Origin: Anaerosolibacter sp.
GTDB taxonomy: Bacteria > Bacillota > Clostridia > Peptostreptococcales > Thermotaleaceae
Length of the DNA: 64,000 nt
Reading direction: 5' to 3'
NCBI RefSeq assembly: GCF_029240175.1
Contig: NZ_JARBTM010000005.1
Span: 248,001-312,000 of the forward strand
This document shows positions 32,281 to 41,525 of the stretch, piece by piece; the stretch's first letter is position 1; every line of letters begins with the position of its first letter. The position numbers and the translations under genes are program-made. The notes below the pieces were generated by a model that had not been told where the DNA came from, ran no database searches, and was given only the letters and a program-made list of their open reading frames with translations.

Positions 32281-33516
32281 ATGATTAAAATCAAGAACTA
32301 CCTACATCAATATAGAAGAAATGGGAAACTGTTTCTTTTAAATAGTTTTATTTCCTTTTTTACGATGAGTGCCTTTAGTATTCTACTAGGCATATTTTTA
32401 AAAGAAAAACAATATGGAGAGGCTTTCGTAGGCTCCATTATGTCAATTCAGATTGTCGCCATGGGTATAGGATCGCTGCCCTCAGCTTTTATGTTAAATA
32501 GATGGGGAAATAAGAAAAGTTTGATTTTATCCTTGTCATTGATAGCCATTGGTGGTGTTGGGCAAGTCGCTACAGACAGTGAAATAATGATTATCATCTA
32601 TTCCATCGTATATGGCCTCGGTTTTGGTATACAGTTTACTGTGGAGCCCCTATTCCTGGTAGAAAACAGCTCTCCAGTAGAGAGAATGTCCTTATTCAGT
32701 TTAAATTTTGTCTTAAAAAATATTGCCATGATGATTGGAAACTTTTCAACAGGATACATTTCAGATTATTTAAAACAATATATGAGCAGTGTGGAAGCCA
32801 TAAAGTGGATACTCATAGGCTGTAGTATCATTGCTTTATCTGGTATTTATGCAGTAGCTAGAATAGAGGAATATGAGATAGGTCAGACAAAAAGCTCTAA
32901 CAATTTTTTTGCAGGATACAAAAACATGATGAGCTCGTCAGTAATCTTATACATCCTCTACAATGCATTAATAGGACTAGGTGCAGGAATGGTTGTACCA
33001 TTTTTTAGTATTTACTTAAAATATGCGTTACATGTGGATGACATGGTGGTGGGAAGTATTTTATCCTTTGCCCAGCTGGGAACGGTACTTGGGGGAATGC
33101 TTATTCCAATATTGGTTCTGAAGCTAGGGAAGCCTAAAACAGTGGTGCTGTGCCAGATCCTTTCTATTCCTTTTTTGCTTTCAATAGCTTTTCCACAGGG
33201 TTTAGCGTTAGTGGCAGTTTCGTTTTTTATGCGGTCTTCCCTTATGAACATGGCGCAACCTGTATTGCAAAATCTCTCTATGGATTTAGTTCAGAAAGAA
33301 AGCAGGTCATCCTTGAGCAGCTTCCTGGCTTTATCTAATAATATTTTGAGAGGGGCAGGGGTGTATCTAGGCGGCATGATGATGGAACGATTTACATATA
33401 ATACACCATATTATTTTACTGTGGCTATGTATTTCATAGGAACTATATTGTTTATGATCATTTTTATGAAGGATCAATTGTGGGGACTGAGAAAACAGCT
33501 CCAAAAGCAAGGGTAA
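32281..33516 (+). CDS. MFS transporter
   Basis: 411 residues with about 11 to 12 membrane helices in two halves separated by a loop (about 195-215, YEIGQTKSSNN). The first inter-helix loop carries an MFS signature variant (LNRWGNKKSL) and the second half mirrors it (VLKLGKPKTVV). No substrate-specific motif was recognised. It could be a drug or metabolite exporter. TCTGGAGG site. The last helices end in a basic tail. Divergent from the XRE regulator at 31728. Confidence 0.88.
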   Translation: MIKIKNYLHQYRRNGKLFLLNSFISFFTMSAFSILLGIFLKEKQYGEAFVGSIMSIQIVAMGIGSLPSAFMLNRWGNKKSLILSLSLIAIGGVGQVATDSEIMIIIYSIVYGLGFGIQFTVEPLFLVENSSPVERMSLFSLNFVLKNIAMMIGNFSTGYISDYLKQYMSSVEAIKWILIGCSIIALSGIYAVARIEEYEIGQTKSSNNFFAGYKNMMSSSVILYILYNALIGLGAGMVVPFFSIYLKYALHVDDMVVGSILSFAQLGTVLGGMLIPILVLKLGKPKTVVLCQILSIPFLLSIAFPQGLALVAVSFFMRSSLMNMAQPVLQNLSMDLVQKESRSSLSSFLALSNNILRGAGVYLGGMMMERFTYNTPYYFTVAMYFIGTILFMIIFMKDQLWGLRKQLQKQG

Positions 33517-33603
33517 ATGCTTAATGTATGTTGATTTCTCAAGTATAGTCGGATACAATTCTCATCATACTAATGGAATAGAAGGATCTTATCTTGAAAG
33601 AAG

Positions 33604-34125
33604 ATGGTGAATACCATGGAGGATATTGAAAAAAATGAGATTTTCGTAGTGATTAAAAGGCTGCCAAGATATAGCAAATTAATCTACCATTTGTACAAAG
33701 CGCCCTTTGTGACAAGAAAACAAAAATTACTCCTTTCTACTGCCATGGGTTATCTCATATCACCCATAGAGTTGGTCCCTGGATTTATACCCATAGCGGG
33801 ACAGGTAGATGATCTGATTATCGTACTGACAATCCTAAAAAAGGTATTGAAATCAAGTGAAAGTAAGTTGATACAGGATTTATTATTGTATCAAGGATTG
33901 ACGATAGAGATGATTGATGAAGATATTCGAATCAGCATGGCGTTTGCTAAAGCAATGGTGATGAAGGCAGGTCGATTAATGGGAAGAACAGTCCTGTGGG
34001 TAGGAAAAGGCAGCCTTGCTGTAGGAAAGAAAGTTATTGGAAAAAGATACTTAAAAAGCAGTAAGATGCAAAAGAATTCTAATCAGAGGTTGCATAAAAA
34101 GCCAAAATATAGTAAAAATGAATAG
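33604..34125 (+). CDS. DUF1232 protein with basic tail
   Basis: 173 residues. The central DUF1232 motif is [33 protein letters not shown] at about 57-89, a helical pair inserted in or near the membrane. The C-terminal 45 residues are very basic, with [17 protein letters not shown] and many Lys. Function of DUF1232 is unknown. The first ATG is used here. The ATG at 33616 fits the GATGGTGA site as well. It is followed by the cyclophilin gene. Confidence 0.85.
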   Translation: MVNTMEDIEKNEIFVVIKRLPRYSKLIYHLYKAPFVTRKQKLLLSTAMGYLISPIELVPGFIPIAGQVDDLIIVLTILKKVLKSSESKLIQDLLLYQGLTIEMIDEDIRISMAFAKAMVMKAGRLMGRTVLWVGKGSLAVGKKVIGKRYLKSSKMQKNSNQRLHKKPKYSKNE

Positions 34126-34157
34126 AGAGTAAAATACAGCAAGAGAGGATGATACAT

Positions 34158-34676
34158 ATGAGCAACCCAATCGTAACGATTACTATGGAAAGTGGAAATG
34201 AAATAAAGGTTGAACTATATCCTGATATAGCACCGAATACGGTGAACAATTTTATTTCATTGGTACAGAAAGGATTTTATAATGGTTTGATTTTCCATAG
34301 AGTGATACCTGGATTTATGATCCAAGGGGGCTGTCCCCAAGGGTCAGGTACAGGGGGGCCAGGATACAGCATCAAGGGTGAATTTAGCGGTAATGGATTT
34401 AAAAATGATTTGAAGCATACAAAAGGTGTACTTTCTATGGCAAGAGCAGCCCATCCAGATTCAGCTGGATCACAATTTTTTATTATGCACGAGAATTCAC
34501 CCCATTTAGATGGACAGTATGCGGCCTTTGGAAAAGTGATTGAGGGTATAGAAGAAGTAGACCGAATCGCAGGAACTAAAACGGACTTTAGAGATAGACC
34601 TGTTGAGGATCAAAAAATGCAGAAGGTCACTGTAGAGCTTTTTGACAAGGAATATGCAGAGCCTGAGAAAAAATAG
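34158..34676 (+). CDS. ppiB: cyclophilin-type peptidyl-prolyl isomerase
   Basis: 172 residues. All classical cyclophilin motifs are present: [13 protein letters not shown] (active Arg and Phe), [29 protein letters not shown], and [12 protein letters not shown]. No signal peptide, so a cytoplasmic foldase. The ATG at 34158 follows GAGAGGATGAT. The stop lies within a 22-base palindrome that ends the unit. Confidence 0.95.
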   Translation: MSNPIVTITMESGNEIKVELYPDIAPNTVNNFISLVQKGFYNGLIFHRVIPGFMIQGGCPQGSGTGGPGYSIKGEFSGNGFKNDLKHTKGVLSMARAAHPDSAGSQFFIMHENSPHLDGQYAAFGKVIEGIEEVDRIAGTKTDFRDRPVEDQKMQKVTVELFDKEYAEPEKK

Positions 34677-34700
34677 CTAGGAGAATTCTCCTAGCTTTCC
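34675..34700 (+). terminator. palindromic terminator of ppiB
   Basis: Perfect 22-base palindrome 34675-34696 beginning inside the stop codon, followed by TTCC. Short T-run, moderate strength. Confidence 0.7.
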
Positions 34701-34755
34701 TAATCCTATAGAAAAACATATTAGGTATGGATGTTGATTGAGCGGGAGTGATGGG

Positions 34756-36099
34756 ATGGACGTAAATACACTAGCAATAAGGAATAATATTTTAAAATTA
34801 GCTGGGCCGGCAATATTAGAAATGACTTTGCATACGCTGGTTTGGACCGTTGATACAGCGATGATTGGGAGACTAAATCCTGCATCTATCTCAGCTGTCT
34901 CACTGGGCGCCCAGATGATGTTTATTAGTATGGCCATTTTTGGTTCAATCGGAATAGGTGCAACAGCCATGGTGGCAAGGAATGTGGGGGCAGGGGATTT
35001 AGAAAGAGGACGAAAAGTTGCTGCTCAAGCCCTCTCCATGGGTATTGTAATTAGCATACTGCTTTCTTCCGTGGGTATGATTTTCTCAAAGGAGATTTTT
35101 TCTTTTGTCGTAGATGATCCTCAGCTCATTTCTTATGGGAGTGTCTATTTACGGTATGTACTAATAGGTGGATTTTTTTTGATTCCTTTAGGTGTAAGCA
35201 ATGCCATATTAAGGGGTGCAGGGAATACGATTATACCTTTAAAAGCGGCATTATTTGCCAATCTATTTAATATTATCGGTGACTATGTATTGATTTTTGG
35301 AAAATGGGGATTTCCCCAGCTCGGGGTAAAGGGTGCAGCCATAGCTACGGGTCTAGCCCAGATGCTAGGTGCATTTATATCATTATATTATTTGTTTTCA
35401 GGGAAATATGGGATTAAGGTAAACCTAAAAGAGTTATTTATTCTAGATAAGGAAATATTGTCGAAACTCTTTCGATTAAGTATACCAGCAGCATTTGAAA
35501 TCACTATGAATGATGGCAGCCGATTATTATCATCCTTCTGGATTGCAAAACTAGGAACTGTTCATTTTGCTGCTAATGCCGTAGCCGTAGCAGCTGAATC
35601 CATTTCTTTCATGCCTGGATATGGATTTGCCATCGCAGCTACCACATTAATGGGACAAAGCTTAGGGGCAAAGGATGTGGATGTAGCCCATAAAAGCACC
35701 ATGAAGTCGATGCAATATGCGGTGATTCTTATGGGAATCATTGCAGTCATATTTCTTACGATACCCCGTTTGATTATGTCATTATTTACATCAGATCAGA
35801 AAACCTTGCTCTTGGCAACCCAGTGCATTCGTGTTGGTGCCCTAGAACAAATACCGATTGCCATTGCTATGGTGATTTCTGGAGCATTGAAAGGGGCAGG
35901 GGATACAAAAGGTCCGTTCTATATTTCATTGGCGACAAATTTAGGTGTCAGGCTTCCTTTGATATTTATGATTGTATTCTTCTGGAAGCTGAGTATTGTA
36001 TATGTTTGGGTTGCCACTGCCCTCCAATTCACTCTAGAGGCGCTATTGATGACTTGGCGCTATAGAAGAGGTAAGTGGAAAACCTTAGAGCTTGGCTAA
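34756..36099 (+). CDS. MATE-family efflux transporter
   Basis: 447 residues and about 12 membrane helices in two related halves. The N-half has GPAILEMTLHTLVWTVDTAMIG, the C-half SIPAAFEITMNDGSRLLSSFW. LRGAGNTIIPLKAALFANLFNIIGDYVLI at about 155-183 and LKGAGDTKGPFYISL are the repeated MATE signatures. These exporters use Na+ or H+ to remove cationic drugs or metabolites. Start chosen after GGGAGTGATGGG. Terminator 36101-36136 is shared with a Nudix gene. Confidence 0.93.
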   Translation: MDVNTLAIRNNILKLAGPAILEMTLHTLVWTVDTAMIGRLNPASISAVSLGAQMMFISMAIFGSIGIGATAMVARNVGAGDLERGRKVAAQALSMGIVISILLSSVGMIFSKEIFSFVVDDPQLISYGSVYLRYVLIGGFFLIPLGVSNAILRGAGNTIIPLKAALFANLFNIIGDYVLIFGKWGFPQLGVKGAAIATGLAQMLGAFISLYYLFSGKYGIKVNLKELFILDKEILSKLFRLSIPAAFEITMNDGSRLLSSFWIAKLGTVHFAANAVAVAAESISFMPGYGFAIAATTLMGQSLGAKDVDVAHKSTMKSMQYAVILMGIIAVIFLTIPRLIMSLFTSDQKTLLLATQCIRVGALEQIPIAIAMVISGALKGAGDTKGPFYISLATNLGVRLPLIFMIVFFWKLSIVYVWVATALQFTLEALLMTWRYRRGKWKTLELG

Positions 36100-36100
36100 A

Positions 36101-36136
36101 TAAATAGGCATCTTCCTTTAGGAGGATGCCTATTTA
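36101..36136. terminator. bidirectional terminator between MATE and Nudix genes
   Basis: AAATAGGCATC (36102-36112) pairs with GATGCCTATTT (36125-36135), with TCC/GGA continuing the stem. The stop of the minus-strand Nudix gene (36130) lies within it. Confidence 0.82.
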
Positions 36137-36498
36137 TTCTCTATAAGCTGCATAGCCTTTTCAAAAATAGTGATATCTGGAGAAATGGGACTGGGTAATT
36201 GATTCATTGAAAACCAGCCAACCTCATGACTTTCGAAACTACATTGTAATTGACCAGAAATGTATTGACATGCATACACAGTAATATGGGAATCTTCATA
36301 CATGAACTCATGGATTTGTTGTTCGATCTGGCATAGAATGCCTGTCTCTTCCCATATTTCTCTGCAAACAGCTTCTTCTTTCGTCTCGCCGGGATCTACA
36401 AATCCTCCGGGAGGTCCCCAAAGCTTAGGATACCATTTTCTATGAACAAGAAGCACCTGATGATCCTTTACAACAATTCCCATTGCTGCAACCTTCAT
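36130..36498 (-). CDS. Nudix hydrolase
   Basis: 122 residues from the ATG at 36498, after ATAGGAGGAAC. The Nudix box is complete: [24 protein letters not shown] at about 30-53. The N-terminal strands [21 protein letters not shown] are typical of mutator-type enzymes. A single domain, probably a dNTP or nucleotide-sugar pyrophosphatase. It lies tail to tail with the MATE gene and in front of fba on the same strand. Confidence 0.9.
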   Translation of the reverse strand: MKVAAMGIVVKDHQVLLVHRKWYPKLWGPPGGFVDPGETKEEAVCREIWEETGILCQIEQQIHEFMYEDSHITVYACQYISGQLQCSFESHEVGWFSMNQLPSPISPDITIFEKAMQLIENK

Positions 36499-36519
36499 TT
36501 TTGTTCCTCCTATGATCAT

Positions 36520-36545
36520 AATAGCCAGGAGAAATCCTGGCTATT
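36520..36545 (-). terminator. hairpin after fba
   Basis: AATAGCCAGGA (36520-36530) and TCCTGGCTATT (36535-36545) around GAAA, 31 bases after the fba stop on the minus strand. It is followed by ATGATCAT, no T-run, so termination may be partial, letting the Nudix gene be read through. The stem resembles the hairpin at 10439. Confidence 0.6.
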
Positions 36546-36575
36546 ACCATTTTGTCAATAATGTATGATAAGTAA

Positions 36576-37505
36576 TTATAACCTGTTGCTTGATCCCAAT
36601 ACATTACGAATTTTGTGTTGTACCATATCTTTAATCGCAGATCTAGCAGGCGCTAAATATTTTCTTGGATCAAATTCTTTTGGGCTTTCCATGAGTAATC
36701 TTCGAATCGCTGCTGTCATGGCAAGTCTCAAGTCAGTATCGATGTTTACCTTACAGACGCCTAATGTAGCTGCTTGGCGAATCATATCTTCAGGAACGCC
36801 TTGGGCGCCGGGTATGTCACCGCCATACTTGTTACATAGGTCTACAAATTCTGGAAGAACAGTAGAAGCACCATGTAAAACAAGGGGTGTATTTGGAACA
36901 AGGTTTGTTATTTTTTCTAGGCGTGCAAAGTCTAATCGCGGCTCTCCTTTAAATTTATAGGCACCGTGACTTGTACCAATTGCTATAGCTAAAGAATCTA
37001 CGCCAGTTCGTTCTACAAATTCTGCTGCCTGATCTGGATCAGTAAACGTAGCATCCTTTTCGCTAACGTTCACATCATCTTCAACACCAGCAAGCTTTCC
37101 TAATTCCGCTTCTACTACCACACCACGTGCATGGGCATATTCTACTACTTTTCTTGTAAGGGCAATGTTTTCTTCAAATGGGTACTTAGATCCATCGATC
37201 ATTACTGAAGTGAATCCATCATCTATACACATTTTACAAATTTCAAAATCCTCACCATGATCAAGGTGTAGTACAATATCTAGTCCACTATCTTCGACTG
37301 CGGCTTCAACGAGTTTTCTAAGATAGATTGGACTTGCATATTTTCTTGCACCTGCAGAAACCTGAAGAATAAGTGGAGACTTCTCTTCTTTTGCTGCTTC
37401 AACAATACCTTGAATAATTTCCATATTATTCACATTGAATGCACCGATTGCATATCCTCCCAATGCAGCCTTTTTAAACATTTCAGTTGACGTAACTAAT
37501 GGCAT
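36576..37505 (-). CDS. fba: class II fructose-1,6-bisphosphate aldolase
   Basis: 309 residues from the ATG at 37505, with TAGGAGGT eight bases upstream. Zinc and substrate motifs are intact: VLHLDHGEDFEICK (zinc His and catalytic Asp), AELGKLAGVED, the zinc His and lysine of GTSHGAYKFKGE, VLHGASTVL and NIDTDLRLAMT. It splits fructose-1,6-bisphosphate in glycolysis and runs backwards in gluconeogenesis. A palindrome overlaps its probable promoter at 37584. Confidence 0.95.
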   Translation of the reverse strand: MPLVTSTEMFKKAALGGYAIGAFNVNNMEIIQGIVEAAKEEKSPLILQVSAGARKYASPIYLRKLVEAAVEDSGLDIVLHLDHGEDFEICKMCIDDGFTSVMIDGSKYPFEENIALTRKVVEYAHARGVVVEAELGKLAGVEDDVNVSEKDATFTDPDQAAEFVERTGVDSLAIAIGTSHGAYKFKGEPRLDFARLEKITNLVPNTPLVLHGASTVLPEFVDLCNKYGGDIPGAQGVPEDMIRQAATLGVCKVNIDTDLRLAMTAAIRRLLMESPKEFDPRKYLAPARSAIKDMVQHKIRNVLGSSNRL

Positions 37506-37583
37506 GGTAAAACCTCCTAACATTGAATTCATTTCATTCGTTTTTAACTTGCTTTTGAACCGTTGTATGTATAGTGTTTTCAA

Positions 37584-37603
37584 CTGTTATTATATAATAA
37601 CAG
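37584..37603. promoter_or_regulatory. 20-bp palindrome over the -10 region upstream of fba
   Basis: Perfect palindrome with arms CTGTTATTAT. Read on the minus strand it includes a TATAAT hexamer about 80 bases before the fba start codon. A regulator bound here would cover the promoter. It has no T-run and is not a terminator. Confidence 0.5.
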
Positions 37604-37953
37604 ATTTAAAAAAACCATAAAAAATAAAAATGACATAAAAAATAACTAGGAATTGACAGAAATTTAATGTAAAATAAGATATAGAAAAAACAAGAAGTAT
37701 AGCTTGACCTAGAACATAACAAACTAAAGTAAGTACAAAAATGCGCAATATATTTATGTCTATAAATTTATCCATGGTGTATTTAACGGTCTACTTAACT
37801 AGTTTTATACTTTTACAGTGAATTTTATTCCATGATATTCGTACTTATATGAACTTTACATGGATGAAAGAACTTACTTATAACTATGGGATAACTTTGG
37901 ACAGCAATATACTGCAAGCCATGACGAGCCTATAAAGGCGGGGGTGATTCTTC
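37604..37953. other. AT-rich spacer between fba and pssA
   Basis: About 350 bases with long A and T runs. A 61-codon hydrophobic frame on the minus strand (37590-37775) lacks a ribosome site and is probably chance from T-rich sequence. The pssA promoter must lie here, but I see no clear consensus. Confidence 0.4.
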
Positions 37954-38469
37954 ATGAAGTATAAAAGTCAAATTCCTAATATATTTACATTTTTAAATCT
38001 TTCCTTTGGTATTCTTGCAATTATTGCTGTTTTTTATGATCAATATGGAACGTCTGCATGGTTGATTATTTGTGCTGGTTTGTTAGATCGAATGGATGGT
38101 CAACTGGCGAGAAAGCTAAATGCCGTGAGCGAATTTGGGAAGGAATTAGATTCCTTGTGTGATTTGATTTCCTTTGGTGTAGCACCGGCTATTTTGATGT
38201 GGCACTTAAATCTTATGGGAACAGGTGCACTGGGTATTGGGATTACCTTGATGTTTGCCCTATGTGGTGCATTCCGACTAGCAAGGTATAATATTGCAGA
38301 ATTTGAGGGTGTCTATATGGGTATACCAATTACCATCTGCGGTGGATTGGTGGCGCTGATGTCTTTATATTCTACCCGCTATGCCACAAGCTTGCCCATC
38401 GTGTTTGTTACAATGATTTTTCTTTCCTATGCCATGGTAAGCAAACGAATTAAATTAAGAAAGAGATAG
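37954..38469 (+). CDS. pssA: CDP-diacylglycerol-serine O-phosphatidyltransferase
   Basis: 171 residues and about six membrane segments. The CDP-alcohol phosphotransferase signature is complete at about 47-72: DRMDGQLARKLNAVSEFGKE then LDSLCD, with the three catalytic aspartates. It joins serine to CDP-diacylglycerol, giving phosphatidylserine. The length fits the Gram-positive subtype. GCGGGGGTGAT site. Ends in a hairpin at 38474. Confidence 0.93.
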   Translation: MKYKSQIPNIFTFLNLSFGILAIIAVFYDQYGTSAWLIICAGLLDRMDGQLARKLNAVSEFGKELDSLCDLISFGVAPAILMWHLNLMGTGALGIGITLMFALCGAFRLARYNIAEFEGVYMGIPITICGGLVALMSLYSTRYATSLPIVFVTMIFLSYAMVSKRIKLRKR

Positions 38470-38473
38470 AAAA

Positions 38474-38499
38474 ACCCACCTTACGGTGGGTATATTTTT
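38474..38499 (+). terminator. terminator of pssA
   Basis: ACCCACC and GGTGGGT arms (38474-38480, 38485-38491) around TTAC, followed by ATATTTTTG. Confidence 0.85.
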
Positions 38500-38550
38500 G
38501 TATTTATACTGGAGATGCTAGTAAAAACAAGGAAGTAGGGGAGATCTATA

Positions 38551-39909
38551 ATGCAGCTGCCAATAGATTTTTTAAAGAGAATGAAGTCTTTGCTAGGGGA
38601 TGAGTATGAAGATTTTATTCGATCCTATGATGGATCAAAGTATCAAGGCTTAAGGATCAATACATTGAAAATATCTGTGGATGAATTTCAGAAAAGATCT
38701 CCATTTTCCTTAAAACCCATTCCTTGGACAAAGGATGGTTTTTATTATGAAGAAGGAGAGCGGCCTGCAAAACACCCATACTATCATGCTGGATTATATT
38801 ATATACAAGAACCCAGTGCCATGGCGCCGGCATCTGTGTTAGATGTTGTGCCAGGGGATAAGGTGTTGGACCTTTGTGCAGCACCTGGAGGGAAAACAGT
38901 ACAGCTTGCAGCAAAGCTCAAAGATAAGGGGATTCTTGTTACGAATGATATCAATTTACAGAGGGTTAAGGCCTTGATTAAAAATGTTGAGTTGTTTGGG
39001 ATTAAAAATGCTATCGTCACCAATGAAAGTCCTGAGAAGTTAACAAGATATTTCTCAAGATATTTTGATAAAATTCTAGTCGATGCCCCGTGTTCTGGAG
39101 AAGGAATGTTTCGCAAGGATGAAAAAATGGTGAAAAGCTGGGAACGACAAGGCGTTGAGCCCTATGTGGCCATGCAGCGCAGTATCATGGACTGTGTGGA
39201 TGGGATGCTGGACGCTGACGGAGAATTATTGTATTCTACGTGTACTTTTTCTCCTGAAGAAAATGAAGGAATTATCGAGGAGTTTATATCAAACCACGAA
39301 AATTATATGATTCGTCCTATATCTAAGGCTTTGGGTTTTGATGAAGGGAGACCTCAATGGGTTTCAGGCAGAGAAACCTTAAGGGGGAGTGCGCGGCTGT
39401 GGCCCCACAGGCTAGAAGGAGAAGGACATTTTTTAGCCTGGTTAAAAAAAGGACATGATTTGTTAAGAGAGATAAATGCCAAGGGAACAGATGCAATAAA
39501 GGCACCTAAATTATTTGCTGCTTTTGTGGAAGAAAACTTGAATGTTCAGCTGGAAGGCTGTTTTGAGATACATAATGATCAATTATATTTATTGCCCGAT
39601 GGATTACCACCTTTAAAAGGTTTGAAAATTTTAAGATCGGGATGGTTGCTCGGAAGCTTAAAAAAAGATAGATTTGAGCCAAGCCAGGCCATGGCCATGG
39701 CATTATCTCGTACGGATGCCACGAGAACAGTAAATTTCAAAGTCAGCGATCCAATGATTGTCAAATATCTAAAAGGAGAGACATTGGATATCGAAGGGGA
39801 GAAGGGCTGGACCTTGGTATGTGTAGATGACTTTCCAGTGGGATGGGCGAAGCAGACGGGTACCATGTTAAAAAACTATTATCCACCTGCTTGGAGATGG
39901 ATAGATTAG
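38551..39909 (+). CDS. RsmF-type RNA (cytosine-5) methyltransferase, second copy
   Basis: 452 residues, collinear along its whole length with the protein at 17734. It has the same motifs: GLRINTLKIS, YYIQEPSAMAPAS, LDLCAAPGGKTVQLA, both catalytic cysteines in DAPCSGEGMFRKD and YSTCTFSPEENEG, and the RsmF-type C-terminus with GWLLGSLKKDRFEPS. So it should also make m5C, perhaps at a different RNA site. AGGGGAGAT site. The rsuA-like gene begins nine bases after it, so the two form an operon. Confidence 0.92.
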   Translation: MQLPIDFLKRMKSLLGDEYEDFIRSYDGSKYQGLRINTLKISVDEFQKRSPFSLKPIPWTKDGFYYEEGERPAKHPYYHAGLYYIQEPSAMAPASVLDVVPGDKVLDLCAAPGGKTVQLAAKLKDKGILVTNDINLQRVKALIKNVELFGIKNAIVTNESPEKLTRYFSRYFDKILVDAPCSGEGMFRKDEKMVKSWERQGVEPYVAMQRSIMDCVDGMLDADGELLYSTCTFSPEENEGIIEEFISNHENYMIRPISKALGFDEGRPQWVSGRETLRGSARLWPHRLEGEGHFLAWLKKGHDLLREINAKGTDAIKAPKLFAAFVEENLNVQLEGCFEIHNDQLYLLPDGLPPLKGLKILRSGWLLGSLKKDRFEPSQAMAMALSRTDATRTVNFKVSDPMIVKYLKGETLDIEGEKGWTLVCVDDFPVGWAKQTGTMLKNYYPPAWRWID

Positions 39910-39918
39910 GAGGCTTGT

Positions 39919-40641
39919 ATGGCGAAAACACAGAGATTAGATAAAGTCCTTAGTAATATGGGCTATGGAACCCGCAGAGAAATAAAGCTCTTTATGAAAA
40001 AGAATAGTGTAGATGTCAATGGAGTACATGTAAAAGATGGAAGTGTTCATGTAGACCCCCAGGAAGATGTGATTAAGATCAATGGGGAGAAGATACATTA
40101 TCGGGATGTGGTCTATCTCATGATGAATAAACCCCAGGGGGTCATATCTGCAAGCTTCGATCCAAAGGTGGAGACAGTGGTGGATTTGGTTGATGAAACC
40201 TATCGTGTATTCGAATTGTTTCCTGTGGGTAGATTAGACAAGGATACCGAGGGATTGCTCATATTAACGAATGATGGTAAGCTTGCCCATGAGCTGTTGG
40301 CACCGAAAAAGCATGTTCCGAAAACATACTATGCACGAATTGAGGGGCGGGTTACCGATGATGATGGAGACGCTTTCCAAAAAGGTGTAACCTTGGATGA
40401 TGGATATGTAACCCAGCCTGCATCACTAAAAATACTAAAAAGTGACGAAGTTTCTGAGATTGAGTTAACGATTTATGAGGGGAAATTCCATCAAGTGAAA
40501 AGAATGTTTGAAGCTGTGGGAAAAAAAGTTACCTACTTAAAGCGGATTTCCATGGGCAATCTAAAGCTCGACCCACAGCTTGGTTTAGGTGAATATAGGG
40601 AACTGACAGAGGGAGAACTTCAGATACTTGTAAATAGATAG
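39919..40641 (+). CDS. rsuA: RsuA-type 16S rRNA pseudouridine synthase
   Basis: 240 residues. An N-terminal S4 RNA-binding domain (QRLDKVLSNMGYGTRREIK) precedes the synthase core: MNKPQGVISAS, catalytic Asp in FPVGRLDKDTEGLLILTNDG, KTYYARIEG and EGKFHQVKRMFEAVG. This is the RsuA/RluB/E/F group, and length and core favour RsuA, which acts on 16S rRNA. AGGAGGC ribosome site. The stop lies inside a long hairpin. Confidence 0.9.
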   Translation: MAKTQRLDKVLSNMGYGTRREIKLFMKKNSVDVNGVHVKDGSVHVDPQEDVIKINGEKIHYRDVVYLMMNKPQGVISASFDPKVETVVDLVDETYRVFELFPVGRLDKDTEGLLILTNDGKLAHELLAPKKHVPKTYYARIEGRVTDDDGDAFQKGVTLDDGYVTQPASLKILKSDEVSEIELTIYEGKFHQVKRMFEAVGKKVTYLKRISMGNLKLDPQLGLGEYRELTEGELQILVNR

Positions 40642-40670
40642 AGGTGAAGCTGCGCTTCACCTCTATCTAT
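40634..40670. terminator. 17-bp perfect hairpin between convergent genes
   Basis: Arms 40634-40650 and 40654-40670 around TGC. Both the rsuA stop (40639-40641) and the stop of the minus-strand gene (40667-40669) lie in its arms. There is no T-run of length, so it may act through stem strength. Confidence 0.75.
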
Positions 40671-41374
40671 TCAGTGGGGGCATCTTCCTCATCAGTGGTT
40701 GCATTTGTATCAAACATAGACATGAGCTTCATCATCTGGGCCATTTTTTTGAACTGATCAATGTTCTTTGCTTGTTCCTCGGGCAGCATAGGTCGTATGG
40801 CTTCAATCATTGCATCAATTTGCATTGGAGAATCGCCGCCATTTTCAGTCTTGACTTGACGTTGGATATCTAGTACCTTTTTTACATCTTTGAACTTATC
40901 CATCATAGATATCATATTGGTAAAGTTGTGGATTTGGGCTTTGTTTTCACTGCTTATATTATCTCCAAGAAGTTCTACAATTTCATTGACGATCTCTTTA
41001 TTAAACTTTCCAGAAGAGGTCTTAGTTTTTGCTAAGGTTTTACTTAGACCTTGTATGGAAGAGACCTTTTTTACACCCTCTAATATTTTAGTGAATCTTT
41101 CAATGGAGTGAGAATCAATAACTGGGGATGGTGAAGAAATAGGATTCAGTGAAATCAGCTTTCTATCAAAACTCTGGGTAGAAAGTTTTGGTTTGGTCAG
41201 TACAAAAGGATTTCGGTCCTTTAATAGAAATAATAGTGCAAAAGGAATAAGTATAAGAACCAATTTTTTATTACTTTCAGAGGTGAGCTGGGCGATGCCA
41301 AGCTCCTCAAAAGATTTTAGAAACTCATCAGGATGAGAAATTTCATGATTGTTTGAGGAAATGAAATCATTCAT
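40667..41374 (-). CDS. membrane-anchored protein with Met-rich C-terminal helices
   Basis: 235 residues from the ATG at 41374, behind TTAGGAGGC. After about 38 polar residues, one membrane helix (KLVLILIPFALLFLLKDRNP) crosses the membrane. The rest is soluble, mostly helical, and ends with EAIRPMLPEEQAKNIDQFKK and a Met-rich amphipathic stretch (AQMMKLMSMFD). Domain not recognised. It faces away from the gene at 41526, whose product has the same kind of Met-rich helices, hinting at a linked function. Confidence 0.6.
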   Translation of the reverse strand: MNDFISSNNHEISHPDEFLKSFEELGIAQLTSESNKKLVLILIPFALLFLLKDRNPFVLTKPKLSTQSFDRKLISLNPISSPSPVIDSHSIERFTKILEGVKKVSSIQGLSKTLAKTKTSSGKFNKEIVNEIVELLGDNISSENKAQIHNFTNMISMMDKFKDVKKVLDIQRQVKTENGGDSPMQIDAMIEAIRPMLPEEQAKNIDQFKKMAQMMKLMSMFDTNATTDEEDAPTE

Positions 41375-41525
41375 AGTTAGCCTCCTAACATAAAAATGCA
41401 CCTTTATTCTATACTATGCACGCCATGAATTATGGTTACAATATTCTTAAAGAATTCCAAGTGATAAATGATAAAAATGCTACATACATATAAATGAACA
41501 CCAAATCGGACTTGGAGGTGCTATA

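Noticed and set aside
37590-37775. 61-codon hydrophobic frame on the minus strand upstream of fba
   Set aside because: No ribosome site, extremely AT-rich, and it overlaps the probable fba promoter and palindrome. Hydrophobic residues follow from the T-rich composition.
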